The translations under genes and the position numbers were made by a program. Source: Amoeboaphelidium protococcarum (taxonomy: Eukaryota > Aphelidiomycota > Aphelidea). From it: a DNA stretch of 64,000 bases. A model generated the notes under the pieces. It was not told where the DNA came from, did not search any database, and saw nothing but the letters and a program-made list of their open reading frames with translations. Positions 1 to 11,157 of the stretch are shown piece after piece. The stretch covers positions 1,101,409-1,165,408 of the forward strand of contig JALECJ010000056.1 of assembly GCA_023515745.1 (NCBI GenBank), written 5' to 3'. Position 1 is the first letter of the stretch; every line of letters starts with the position of its first letter.

Positions 1-1093
1 TAAGATACCGTTAGATAGCGTTGAAGAACTTTTATCGTCGATGCAACTCTTCAGGTCCATCTTCTGCTATGCTGTAGTCTGATAGTCGTTCTACACGTTC
101 CGCCTCATTTCCAAAAGGCATCCACTCGGCATCTGGTCCTAATCTTAATCGCCCAGTGAGATCTACCGTGCAATGAATACCCAAACCGGTCAGATTGCTG
201 AGCGGAATTGGATAAATTAGTCGATCCACGCGCAGATTACCATTTGAATCCTTATTCGGTAATGTATAGTAATGGCCTTTATTGGGATATATCTTATACG
301 ATGACAAACTTTGCTTTTAATAACTACCAGTTTCAGGTGAATTAGCGCCGAGCAACTGAGCAACCTGATCCGACCAAAGGCCAGCAGCATTTATCACAGC
401 TTTGGATTCCAATTGAACGCGGTAACTACTTTAATCAGTTATACGCCCACTCTTGGAACGAGGCGGTGTACATTCAACCTCAACTCGGTATTTACTCTCT
501 GCTCCGTCAAACTATATAGATTCCACCCTGGTTCGCAGCGAAAGATGAACATTCGAGTGTTAAAGAACCAATCCCTCAAGAGCTGACAAAAACTAATGAG
601 AGTCGAGTATTCCACTCTTTGACGATTCCAATACTTGGGTGTGTTGGTTAATTCTGAGTGATCTACTACACTTGTCAAGAAGTTCCGATCGCGGCAGGAA
701 GCGCAGAGGTACGTCTAAATCTTTACACTTCTCATAAAGACTATGCAACTTGTCACATTCATCCGCATTTGTGGCCACGATCCATTTACCGCACTATTAA
801 TGATCTATGCGGTAAGTGTTACAGAACTGATAAAGCAAATCACGACCACGGATGCAAAGCTAAGTTTTCAATGAATCATTAGGATAGTATATACCAGCAT
901 GAATAACCTCACTATTTCGTGACGTTTACTCTTCACCCCAGTACTGGTTCTTGTCTACGAGGAGGAGCGATAGATTTGGCCGTCGCTTCAGCAGTTGATA
1001 TGCACAGCTAAAGCCAATGATGCCGCCGCCAATCACAAGACAATCCACCTTCACACTTTTACTATTACTGATTTGTTTCGCCAACTACTACAT
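1..1093 (-). CDS. L2HGDH: L-2-hydroxyglutarate dehydrogenase, C-terminus off the left edge
   Basis: FAD-dependent oxidoreductase that converts L-2-hydroxyglutarate to 2-oxoglutarate, normally in mitochondria. The frame starts at ATG 1093 as MQQLAKQISNSKSVK; an in-frame TGA lies two codons upstream, and two of the first three codons are TAG, read as Gln. A dinucleotide-binding motif GGGIIG follows near residue 21. The family signature NSEVIHAGIYYP comes about 45 residues later. The segments AVINAAGLWSDQ and GIHCTVDLTGRLRLGPDAEW match the substrate/FAD-binding half of the family. Several TAA and TAG codons fall at non-conserved or Gln positions and there is no TGA through to base 1, so roughly 364 residues are visible and the last part of the protein is missing. 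No intron was seen. The related glycerol-3-phosphate/D-amino-acid oxidase folds are less likely given the NSEVIHAG signature. Confidence 0.92.
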
Positions 1094-1216
1094 ACATCAA
1101 ATATTCTATATATTTGATCGCGTTCTTGTTTTATCTGAAAATGGGAGTGATAAAAAAAAGATTATAACAGATAAACACATGAATCAAATTAAAAAAGTTT
1201 AGGTACATTATAACAA

Positions 1217-2254
1217 TCACTCATCATCAAAATCGTACTTCTACCTTTAAACAGCCCAACGCTAACTTGAATCTTCACTCTCAGATGGCGCAATATTTCG
1301 CTGCATAAAAGCAGTTTATCCAAATGAGGGACCAGACAAAATGACAGGTCTAAGATATTCATAGCGGACAGGTATAGAAGAATCCTGGCTGCCGTCAAAC
1401 TCATGATAAGCGTGGTAATCAGACAAAGATCTATTTAATCCGTCGCGGCCCTTTTACTTCACCTGCTTGTAATTGATATCACTACCAGCGCTACGATAGC
1501 TTCTAAATACCAGATTAACAATAACAAAAACGCCAATAATCAGTAACGTTTTAAAGCTAAGAGACTAAATGAATGTCTCTATCACGTCCGCCACGAGTAA
1601 ACTCCATATCCGCATACTGCCATATTCATGAGGCGCATTCATACAATCCAACCACTCAGTACAAAGCGTCTAGAGAGCCGGAACGCGGGTAGATGGATGA
1701 CATTTATTATCTTCATAATGCTGCGTACACTTTAAAATACTCTCTGAATGCCGTCGCTGCATACTCTGAGCCTTCATATTAAAATCGGAGTATATAGAAT
1801 ACAGGCTATACAGAACCACCACTATGAACAAAATATACAAGAATAGATTGTACCCAGCCATCACCCATTTTTATATAATGCCCGGCATAAGATCCAACAC
1901 AAGATACTTGAATTAGCCATCATTAGCACCATGATTGCTCTATCTCTATTACCGATGGTCACCATTAGTCATGAACTTTGACACTTGTTATTATTCTACC
2001 AGCGATGATTTATCATCTTTCGCGTCATTGCTGACTGCCTTTGAATAATTCTCTTTATCTTGTTCTGAATGCTCATAGTTATGAATTTATTAGCTAGAAG
2101 TAAAGCATTCATTAGAACTACTGTCAATGTCCATATCTGTCTGGTGTGTATCCTCCATAACGTTGCTCTCAGGTTCAGCAGGTTCGGCAATCTCATCATC
2201 AAATATGGATCGCTGCTTTACTTGATACTCAAAATCCATAGGTGCATAATCCAT
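1217..2254 (-). CDS. BRL1: Brr6/Brl1-family nuclear envelope protein
   Basis: 345 residues, single exon, ATG 2254 to TGA 1217. The N-terminal ~130 residues are acidic and Gln/Ser-rich (MDYAPMDFEYQ at the very start). A first membrane segment, NLFLYILFIVVVLYSLYSIY, is followed by the Brr6 C-C domain with four spaced cysteines (KCTQ, NKCHP, LCTEW, DCMNAP). A second membrane segment, TLLIIGVFVIVNLVF, precedes a polar tail. Spacing and the phrase CTEWLDCMN are typical of the family. Known members sit in the inner nuclear envelope and help insert nuclear pore complexes; they are found mainly in organisms with closed or semi-closed mitosis. It is followed on the same strand by L2HGDH after 123 bp. 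Choosing between Brl1 and Brr6 needs a phylogeny. Confidence 0.9.
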
Positions 2255-3029
2255 TCTTTATTATCGCTTATTATTATACATCACCATACTAACAATTTTG
2301 TTTCTCGGTTTAATATATCAATTCAATCTAATATAATAATTAGAAAGAGACTCAGAGGACAGATAGTAAACCCACTGGAATTTCCGTTTCTCGAAACGGC
2401 GAAAAAAACGAACAATCGCAATTCGGGTCTCACAGACCCGGATGTTTTAGCCAGTTACTCCCGTTCGGGTCTGTGAGACCCGGATATGAAAAAACGCTCA
2501 AGTCAACGTATAGAATCATAGTTGCCATTTATAATTTACGCTGTGTATGTAATTAAGTACGCTGGATTTGAAGCTCTTTTCCGATCCTATGTAGTGAGTC
2601 TATTTGATCAGTTAAATGACTATACTTCACGCCATATATATCACGCGTACGCAGGTGGAGGGAGTGAGCCTTTCTTTCCGCATCAGAGCCATTCGAACCT
2701 TTAGAAGATGTTAATTTATTGTAATGTAGAATTTCTTATGATAATAAGCATACCGAGCATTAATTATAGGGAGAAAGATATTTCTTTCTGGAATCAATCA
2801 AGTAAAAGAAACTGAAACGAACTTTTAAAATTAGATGACAGTTCCAAAGATGAATCTAGTAATCCCTGACGAATAAGAAATTAGATTGATTATAAATGCA
2901 CATATTTAAGTTTTGAATGATAATACATGATAGTTGATTGATAAATCAGTTGTCTATCAATAAAGCAATTTTTATAATAAGACATCCAGAAAAAAGGCAA
3001 TGATTATATAGACAACTTGATTAATATAT
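2255..3029. other. Intergenic region upstream of the Brr6/Brl1 gene
   Basis: This is the 775 bp between the Brr6/Brl1 start and the end of RAMP4, both on the minus strand. It carries three strong hairpins (2384-2482) described separately. The rest is AT-rich. An open frame on the plus strand from about 2522 shows no recognisable protein and is treated as chance. Confidence 0.6.
2384..2482. repeat. Cluster of three perfect hairpins, two of them inverted copies
   Basis: Three stem-loops lie 130-230 bp upstream of the Brr6/Brl1 ATG. Stem 1: CCGTTTC (2384-2390) pairs with GAAACGG (2393-2399). Stem 2: CGGGTCT (2424-2430) pairs with AGACCCG (2434-2440), loop CAC. Stem 3: CGGGTCT (2466-2472) pairs with AGACCCG (2476-2482), loop GTG. 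Stems 2 and 3 are exact reverse complements of each other over 17 bases. They could be paired protein-binding sites or an RNA/DNA structure in the 5' region. Confidence 0.8.
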
Positions 3030-3288
3030 TCACCAAAATTGTCTAATAATTTCAGCAAGAGACGAGCCAACTACAATGATCAGTAGAAAGTAGACGATAT
3101 ACTTGGCATTTCCAGTCAGAGCTCCAGCTTCTTCTTTCTTCTACATATAAATACACATAACAATTAAAATCAAGTTCAAAACCGGTTGATAGATATTAAT
3201 TTACCAATCTATTAGTAGCTGAGCCTCTCTTGTTGATATTCTTTTAGAATGTCTAGTTTTTTATTCTCTAAGTAGGAGTAGTTGGCAT
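3030..3288 (-). CDS. SERP1: RAMP4/SERP1, ribosome-associated ER membrane protein
   Basis: 64-residue tail-anchored protein in two exons: 3205-3288 and 3030-3140, with a 64 bp intron (3141-3204) that starts GTAAAT and ends ATGTAG. Exon 1 gives the basic N-terminus MPTTPTQRIKNQTFQKNINK followed by RGSATNRL, the family's R-I-x-N...F..NI..RG pattern. Exon 2 gives a short linker and one membrane span, YIVYFLLIIVVGSSLAEII, ending just before TGA. Family members bind the SEC61 translocon and stabilise new membrane proteins at the ER. SEC61 beta is encoded at 36.5-36.9 kb. Length matches the usual 60-70 residues. Three of the N-terminal Gln codons are TAG or TAA. Confidence 0.9.
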
Positions 3289-3368
3289 TTTTTTCCAAGT
3301 AATCTCTATTTATTAGGTCTTTATACTATTAAGAACTCACTAACTAATTAAATAACTAAAAGTGTAAA

Positions 3369-4707
3369 ATGGTTGAAGAAAGAAGGATGAAAACTAGATG
3401 GGCGACTGTAAAGCAGCAAGTAGAGTCGCCTCTTCAGAAAATCTCAACAATCGTAGTAAATATTTGTAAAAATAATTATGACATTAAAAGTTAATCTTGA
3501 ATTGTTAAAGTCATTAAAATAAAAACTGTAGTTGCGAAATTCTATCAATATCACACTTAATGATTTGGAATGCCTAGTGGGTTCAAGCGCTATGAGTGGT
3601 AATGCGACGCGTGATGTATCTCTGCAATACGACAACGGTGGTGATGGCTAGTAACGAAATCCTTTTCTCTCGGGGAATGTAAACTGGTGTCGGAGTCATA
3701 TACAGCCACCGCTGATATCAGAGTAATTGTCCAGGCATTTGTAGGAGAATATTAAACGAATATCATCCACCTTTGATATGACTTCAACGGCAGCATCTTC
3801 GCATGGACGCGACCTCTTGATCAATTCACTATTAACAGAAGCGTGTCTTCCCTTGAAAGACAATATTGACTCTAGAATTAGCTATGCTGCCTAAAAGTAA
3901 CTGGATCTATATCGCGTCGGTATTCAGTAGACTGTTCATCACGACTTTGTGGTAAAGCAAAAGTAGTTTTAATAGTAGAATGTTGAATATAATGACCGAT
4001 ACAGGTTTCAATGTGATTATATGGTCAGTCCTCAAATGGAAGTGAAGGAATTATCCAAGTAGTATCGCCCATAGCCCTTGAATGCGTTACTCGTGCAATA
4101 CAAGCAAGCGTAATAGTAGTAGTAGTAGTACAAGAATGATATTAAAACTGATGGTCCTGATTTATAACGCGCCACTTGTTTAATTGAAAAGGTTGCCGAT
4201 CTGCCCTCTAGTGCCGACTTTGATTTGGCTAGAGATTACATCCACTCCACGGCTATGTATTATCGATTGATACATGGACGCTCAATGCCGCTTAATATCA
4301 TTTTCACCGATGGATTTGGATGGTAATTTATCAGAGTGTACTTGAAAAAGTATGCCGCTAACAAGTTGTCTATATCTAGTGAGGACATTGCGAGGTATTT
4401 AGTGTATCTTCAGAATGCTAGCAACGTGCCTAAAGATGAAATGTTGTAATCCATCATAGACAATACCTAGAATAATCACTATCAGTAGAATAATTAGCTG
4501 TACAAATCACTTCTTGCCGATAGAAAAAAATAGAAAGTGAATGCATATTACACGCTTAGGCTTGCTGGTGGTGTTGAAGACATGATAGCGTTCAGTTCTC
4601 CCGTGTACAATATACTCCATGATGAAACGAATCTAGTGGTTCACACTCTAAGATTCTGGCTCAAAGGAATGATTCCCATCAATTAATACTTTGAAGTCTA
4701 TAATTGA
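3369..4707 (+). CDS. Unknown conserved-looking protein, two exons
   Basis: 420 residues: exon 1 3369-3455 and exon 2 3532-4707, separated by a 76 bp intron GTAAAT...CTGTAG in phase 0. The start MVEERRMKTRWATVK is followed, after the splice, by LRNSINITLNDLEC. The protein is hydrophilic, with no signal peptide or membrane span, and has a five-Gln run encoded by one TAA and four TAG codons near 4104-4118. The C-terminal third (for example RDYIHSTAMYYRLIHGRSMP and VNAYYTLRLAGGVEDMIAF) looks globular. I do not recognise the family. The splice is supported because it joins two frames without a TGA and the intron ends match the other introns here. An internal ATG at 3778 would give a shorter, unspliced alternative. 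Confidence 0.7.
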
Positions 4708-5003
4708 ATTATATACTCTCCGAATGCTCAACACGCGATAATACTCTATAAAATAATGATGAATGTACTACTGTATGAACCTGTTGTTTCTTCTTGTAGA
4801 TGTATCTCTTCCTTGTTGTTTAGCATTTACGCTGACTCGAAACGCGCTTAATCTTTATTCGTGTCGGTTTCGGTTCCTTGATTGATCGCACAAGCGAACG
4901 CGCATTTTTCTCAGCGTTCAACGAGGAATATTGTACTTGATAGAGTATTGTAGCTACCACATCAGATTAGTACAATAGTAATAATAAACATAACCAACAC
5001 AGG
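4708..5003. promoter_or_regulatory. Upstream region of NAC-beta with AACGCG motifs
   Basis: The stretch before the NAC-beta ATG holds GAAACGCGC (4839-4847) and GCGAACGCGCATTT (4894-4907). The same AACGCG core recurs upstream of several other genes in this window. No TATA box is obvious. Assignment as a promoter is inference from position and recurrence. Confidence 0.4.
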
Positions 5004-5525
5004 ATGAATCAGGATAAATTAAAGGAATTGTAATCACAAGTACGTATCGGTGGAAAGGGAACTCCGCGACGTAAGATGAAGAAGAGCACCAAGGCTACCA
5101 GTGTCGCCGGTGGAAACTCTGCCTCGGTGGCTGTTCAATAGTCTGCAGCAGGCGCGTTCACTGAGGATAGACGTATTCCTACCGCGCTGAAGAAGTTCCC
5201 AATCCAGGGTATTCCGATGATTGAGGAGGTGAACATGTTCAAGTCTGATGGAAAGATTATTCACATGAAGGCACCAAAGGTTGTCGCGTGTGTGCAGGGA
5301 AATATGTTTGCCATCAGCGGTAATGCTGCAGAGAAGGAGTTGCAGGATCTGATGCCTGGCATTCTGACTCAGATGGGACAGGAGAATTTGAATTAGTTGA
5401 AGCAGTTGGCTGAGTAGTATCAGAAGATGGCTGCTGCTCAGCAGAGTGAAGGCGGTGCTGCTGCTGGTGACGACGCTGCTCCAGAACTGGTCGATTTCGA
5501 GAAGGTTTCCGAAAATGTTGATTGA
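5004..5525 (+). CDS. BTF3: Nascent polypeptide-associated complex beta subunit (BTF3)
   Basis: 173 residues, single exon, ATG 5004 to TGA 5523. NAC-beta pairs with NAC-alpha and sits at the ribosome exit tunnel to screen new chains before ER targeting. The N-terminal ribosome-contact motif GKGTPRRKMKK is present near residue 20. The NAC domain follows with KFPIQGIPMIEEVNMF and KAPKVVACVQGNMFAISG. The tail is acidic. This is the cleanest proof of the code in the window: family-consistent Gln positions are TAA (KELQSQ) or TAG (AVQQSA, NQLKQLAEQYQKM). Length is normal for the family. Confidence 0.96.
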
Positions 5526-5776
5526 ATACCTCATAATTATTATATCTTTGTCGACGCGTAAAGTTATGTCCATTTTATCTTGTCAAATTGTCGTATATTG
5601 AATTTTTTTAGTTCTGATTGATTCCGTAATAGTCCCTTCGAGTGGAATCGTAAAGAGGGACCACCCAACAACTATATCATCATCGATCTTTACTCAGATA
5701 AATGTCATAAAACTAAAAGCAATCAGTAAGATTAAAGATAAAGATGACCATAATTATAGTAAAGTTCAAAATTGTA

Positions 5777-6691
<915 letters not shown>

Positions 6692-7075
6692 TCTTCTTCA
6701 ATGTGTTGTGGATATCCAAAACCAAAAAGTGCTTTAAATGGTGCGGTAACAATTATTTATATATACACAATATACAGTATACTGATGAATGTACAAAACA
6801 AAGAACTAACTTTAGCAGCAGTAACAATAATAAAGTGGATCACTGATGAGTGGGGTAATAGACTCGAGTGAATTACACTTTAGTAACAGATTTTAAATTG
6901 AGTGAACGTTGGAGCAGAGTCACTTAAAGTGGAAAAGAAAGGGCTCCGGGAGGATAGACGCACCAGTGGGTTTTGATTTTTTTTCAAAATTTTGAAAAAA
7001 ACTGCAGTATTTTGATAAGAAATCAATATATTTGGTACTAAAATCACGTTGATAAGAGATGATGATGAGGATAAA
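6692..7075. other. Intergenic region between MTHFR and the transposase-like gene
   Basis: 384 bp, upstream of MTHFR and downstream of the transposase-like gene. It holds a perfect 24-base palindrome (6978-7001). No coding frame or clear terminal inverted repeat was found. Confidence 0.5.
6978..7001. repeat. Perfect 24-base AT palindrome
   Basis: Seven T, CAAAATTTTG, seven A: self-complementary over its whole length and 75 bp past the TGA of the transposase-like gene. It may act in 3'-end formation, or mark an element edge. No partner copy was seen beyond the other end of that gene. Confidence 0.7.
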
Positions 7076-10000
7076 TCACGAGCTGGATGACTACGTACGA
7101 CCTTTTGATTGGATCGTCTTCTTACCTTCTCCGCGTTTGATTTTCTCGATGCAAGTGCCGCGGGCGGTTCCGCCGGGACATCCAGGATTGTCATACCTTC
7201 TCAGACCGCAACTTTTGCATTGCTTATTATTATTAAGACTCAAAGATTTTGGTTATGCAAATTAAATCTCTTTTGGTACTACCTATACAGACTGATTAGA
7301 AGACTTTTCACTTACTGAAACACTCGTCGCAACTAATTACATACGCCGACTGCCGGCTTCAGCATTCCGAGACTATGATTGTGATCCAGAGATGACAGAG
7401 ACTGGCTATGCGACCAGCTATTAATCAACTAAGCTACTTTGCTAACAAGTGACATTAGCCACTAGACTCTACTCCGCCAATGTCTAGTTGAGGCTATCAT
7501 TATCACCATCATCAACGTAAGCCGCGTTATGAGAAATCGAATCAGCTTCCGCAGGCTTCAACAAGTGCAGTGATTTAGCTCCAATGTCACGTTCCAATAA
7601 AGCGCTCAACTACGCTGTCGAGGTGGAGGCCAGGCGATGAGCAGAACTTCGTGTAACAATGTCAAGGTATCGAGAAAGATATAGCTCTAGATGTCGAGGG
7701 ATCTTTTTGAATATAGTGAGACCATCCGGAGTTGCACAACGATAGCCAGTGTTCCACTCATCCGCCATCTTCTGAAACGATATTCTTTTGACACTCCCAA
7801 CTTGCCTTAAGTGCAAATTTAAAAGACTTCCAAATTATTAGTGCTCTTGAGAATTGAGCATAGGAAGGTAAGGCACAACAGACTTCGTCTTCTTTGCCAA
7901 ATACTAGATAGATGGCTTGTAATGCCTAATCTATTCCTCAGATACGCTCTCATATTGATCTCGAGGAATGCAAGGGATTACTCCAAACTATTCAGAACTT
8001 AGCGTGAGATCTGTCAAATCAGACCACCACTTGTGAACTGAACTTCCATAAATAGCCTTGGAAAACTTTTACACAAAGTCCATTAGGAAGTGGTCATAAT
8101 GCCCCAACTTTGGAAAGCCAAGACGATTTCTCTCACTTGCTCTTACATTAAATCGGTGTCTTATAACACTTAAAGCTGCGTCAGCGAATGCAGGGCCGGC
8201 ATTCCAGGTCTTAAATTTCCTCACTAATTTCTAATGAATTCCCCCTTCTAGATCACTTGTACCTCTAATACATCGATAAGTTGTCAGCCCTTTACTATCT
8301 TAACCTGTCTCGTAATACAGCCCGATTCCAACAGGATCGGATAAGCATCCTTTATCGATATGAACAAGAAGCTTCTTGAACGCGTCCAGACAATCTTAAT
8401 CAAGGAGTCGGGCACCATCTGATGGATCACAGTAGCAGTCTTTTTAATATTCGGCAATCAACGCTTCGAGTCGCTTGCGGAGCTCCACGGGACTAGGAAT
8501 TTCACGCCGACATCGCTCGAGAACCCAATTCGGCTTTGCAGCCATCAAATCATCAAACGACTCATACTCATCGCTCTCTTTAACATACTATTCTAGAGCG
8601 GCTCTATCTTGGGGATGTATGATAAATAAAGCATCTCTAAATTTGCGGCAAAACTGAGGCATAAACGCGTGACCCTTCTTAACCGGAATTCTCGCCATGG
8701 CATGGTATGGATCTAAAAGCACCCTTGTAGTTAAACTAGCGCTAAGCTCCGATCCATCACTGGTAGGACTGCAACAATCATCAGAGTTAATGCACGAAGA
8801 AATATCAAAATCTCTATCAATATGCTGCAGATATACTAAAAGACTTGCCATCGCATCCTTAGCGGCATAGATTTACTACTCCTAGGTAAGTTTAGATTTC
8901 GCCCAATTAGACAATCGAGGCCCATTGGCAGACTTTGGCAGCTAATAGCCAAGAACTATTTAAACGAGAGCATCCAGGCTCAGCGTAGCCTTATTAACAA
9001 GTCCAACGTCTTTAGCCCATTTCGATAACTCTAAAGTTTGACTGACACGGATGTTAAAATCTTATAGCAAGTACTTGACATCGCCACCGATAGATCTACC
9101 AATGAAGAGACATTATTACGATTCCAAAAGTAATTTGAGACTTGGAGGAAACTGCTTGAAATGAGTGAGATGAAACAAGTAAACATCGCCATCTTGAAAT
9201 GCCAATTACAATAAGTCCACTTTGCCCGCCTTTCCAACATTATTAGTAGTCCATTCACAGTCCAAACCAATCTTAACCTGATCTTTAGAGGATACACATC
9301 TATTAAATAACTCAAAAGCAGAAGCACAGGCAGATGAATAATCATTGAGGTAAATAATTTGCTTTGGATTAGGGAATTCAGATATCAGCTTTGTAGACTG
9401 ACGAAGGCTTGGAAATACAGATTCGTAGAAAGCTCTATCGTTGCAGCAATTGTCCGTGTAAACTAGTTCGGGCAATTCATGCCCCAAACTATTGTACGTC
9501 TCCTGCATGTTCTCCATCTGATCCCTCAGATAGTCGTTGGACACTGATTATACCAATGATTGCTGGCGAATCTCTTCATATTCATTCATGACTGAGTGCA
9601 ATCCTTCGAATAACTACTACCCATTCACTTGCATTAAGTGCCTAGTCCACTTAAAACTGTGGTCTACCGAAAGCACCTTTCCACCTCTTCTTTGTACCTC
9701 CAGATCATAGTACGACTTCTTTCTTTAATAATCTTTCAGAAAGACGGATAGCAAGTAGTTGCCAGAAGGTGTGAATCCAGAGTAACCATTGGGATCGGCG
9801 AACTTTGAAAATTGAACAGCGGAAGAGTCAATCTTAGACGCAAAGAGTCTCGTTTAAGACGCATATACAGCTTTCAAAGTATTTAACGTAGAGTAATATT
9901 GAACCTCCAGTTCTTGGTGCTTTAAAGAATGCAACTCTTTTAAATAATCGGCTACAGCTTAAGGACCCATTGATTGATCAATAAAGATGTTGAGCATCTT

Positions 10001-11157
10001 GACAATCTTCAAATCAATTCCAGAGCGCTTCGACAACAAGCATGGGAATGCAAACTAAACCTCTAATGGAAACTGGCGCAAAACATCCGCCGACGTCGGC
10101 ACAAAATGAGTATTACAATCTTTGCATTGATATCTGCATGTAGCTATGTAATAACAATCTTCTACGTCAACGATTCTTCGCATATATTCGGGAAACCCTT
10201 TTGGAACTACTGACGCCGATGAGCATGAAGGATTCGGGCATGGGATCTTTAGATGAGGAAACATCGCATCAGGTACAAATACAAACACTCTAGGGTAATA
10301 AAAATCATTGGGATTTACTTAAAGTCCATTATTGATAGACTTAGTAAGTGCCACAAGAGGATTAGGTGGTTCAATCCAAAAATTACCACCTCTCACAGCT
10401 TTCATAACATTACTGTTGCGATCTTTAACCTTGGTAAAGACAGAAGCAAGATACTCTGCAACAACAGAGCCAGCCTTGGGTTAAGGCAAATCATCCTCAA
10501 AGTCTTCAGACAAATCATCTACTACCTGATTAGATTAAACATCAGTGCGAGAGCCACAGTTCAGCTCCTCAAAATTATGGTCAGAGCCCACCAATAAATC
10601 ATCAATATCTCTTCCCTGATCTGACACTGGATCAATCTGTGCACTTTCATCACTAGTAGTTCCAACAGATAGAGTCCCAAGCACCGGAGCTAAATTTGGT
10701 TAAAGCAAAGGGGACTAATCTACCGCATCAGCTGTTTCAACTGCGGGAGTTGCCTACAATCTACTGTCCGCAGAAGCTGCTTCAGAAGTTACAATAGGGA
10801 CATTGATGAAGATATTTGGCTAATTTTAGTCATCATTGTCTACAATATCATCAGCCACGGCTGCTTTGATCTTTTTGGAAGCTTGTCTATCATTATCAGT
10901 CGAATCTGCAGAGGACTTTCTACCAGCACCGGCGCGTTTCCCTCCACGATATTCTGGCAACTTGAATCTACATTTGCAGTGTTAAAAAACCAAGCAATTA
11001 CAAAATCAGCTTACCTTGGCTCTTCCACAATCTTCTTCTTCCTGCCGGCATTAAGTCTGGCTCCACCGCGACCATCCTTTTTCTTCTCAGCAACCGATTG
11101 CTGTGGTCCCTCACCAGTCACAGCTTTGGGCTTAATCTTCAACCACTTATCCATCAT
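7076..11157 (-). CDS. Transposase-like protein with zinc domain and DEDDy exonuclease domain
   Basis: 1,344 residues: exon 1 11015-11157, a 47 bp intron (10968-11014, GTAAGC...ATGTAG), and exon 2 7076-10967. The start is MMDKWLKIKPK. Two GxGRK-type basic repeats flank the splice. A DUF6729-like zinc region follows near residues 291-325 (CPNPSC, then CRYQCKDC). Acidic positions fit a DDE-type RNase-H fold: SVDHSFK (D~483), VYTDNCCND (D~553) and RGTSDLEGGIHQKL (E~955). Between the second D and the E sits a Werner-like 3'-5' exonuclease with GLDCEW, GRSIGGDVK and YAAKD (DEDDy pattern). The C-terminus has a Cys-rich knuckle, CKSCGLRRYDNPGCPGG. Similar architectures are known as uncharacterised transposon-derived proteins in fungi and animals. 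No terminal inverted repeats were found, so it may be a domesticated copy. Confidence 0.82.

Noticed and set aside
2685-2700. tRNA T-arm-like sequence CATTCGAACC
   Set aside because: No matching acceptor, D or anticodon arms could be built around it.
2522-2820. Plus-strand small ORF upstream of RAMP4
   Set aside because: No conserved features; it lies in the upstream region of the Brr6/Brl1 gene and is probably chance.
7610-7816. Separate small gene starting MADEWNTGYRC at 7768
   Set aside because: The frame is continuous with the transposase-like protein upstream, with no TGA between, and supplies its C-terminal Cys knuckle.
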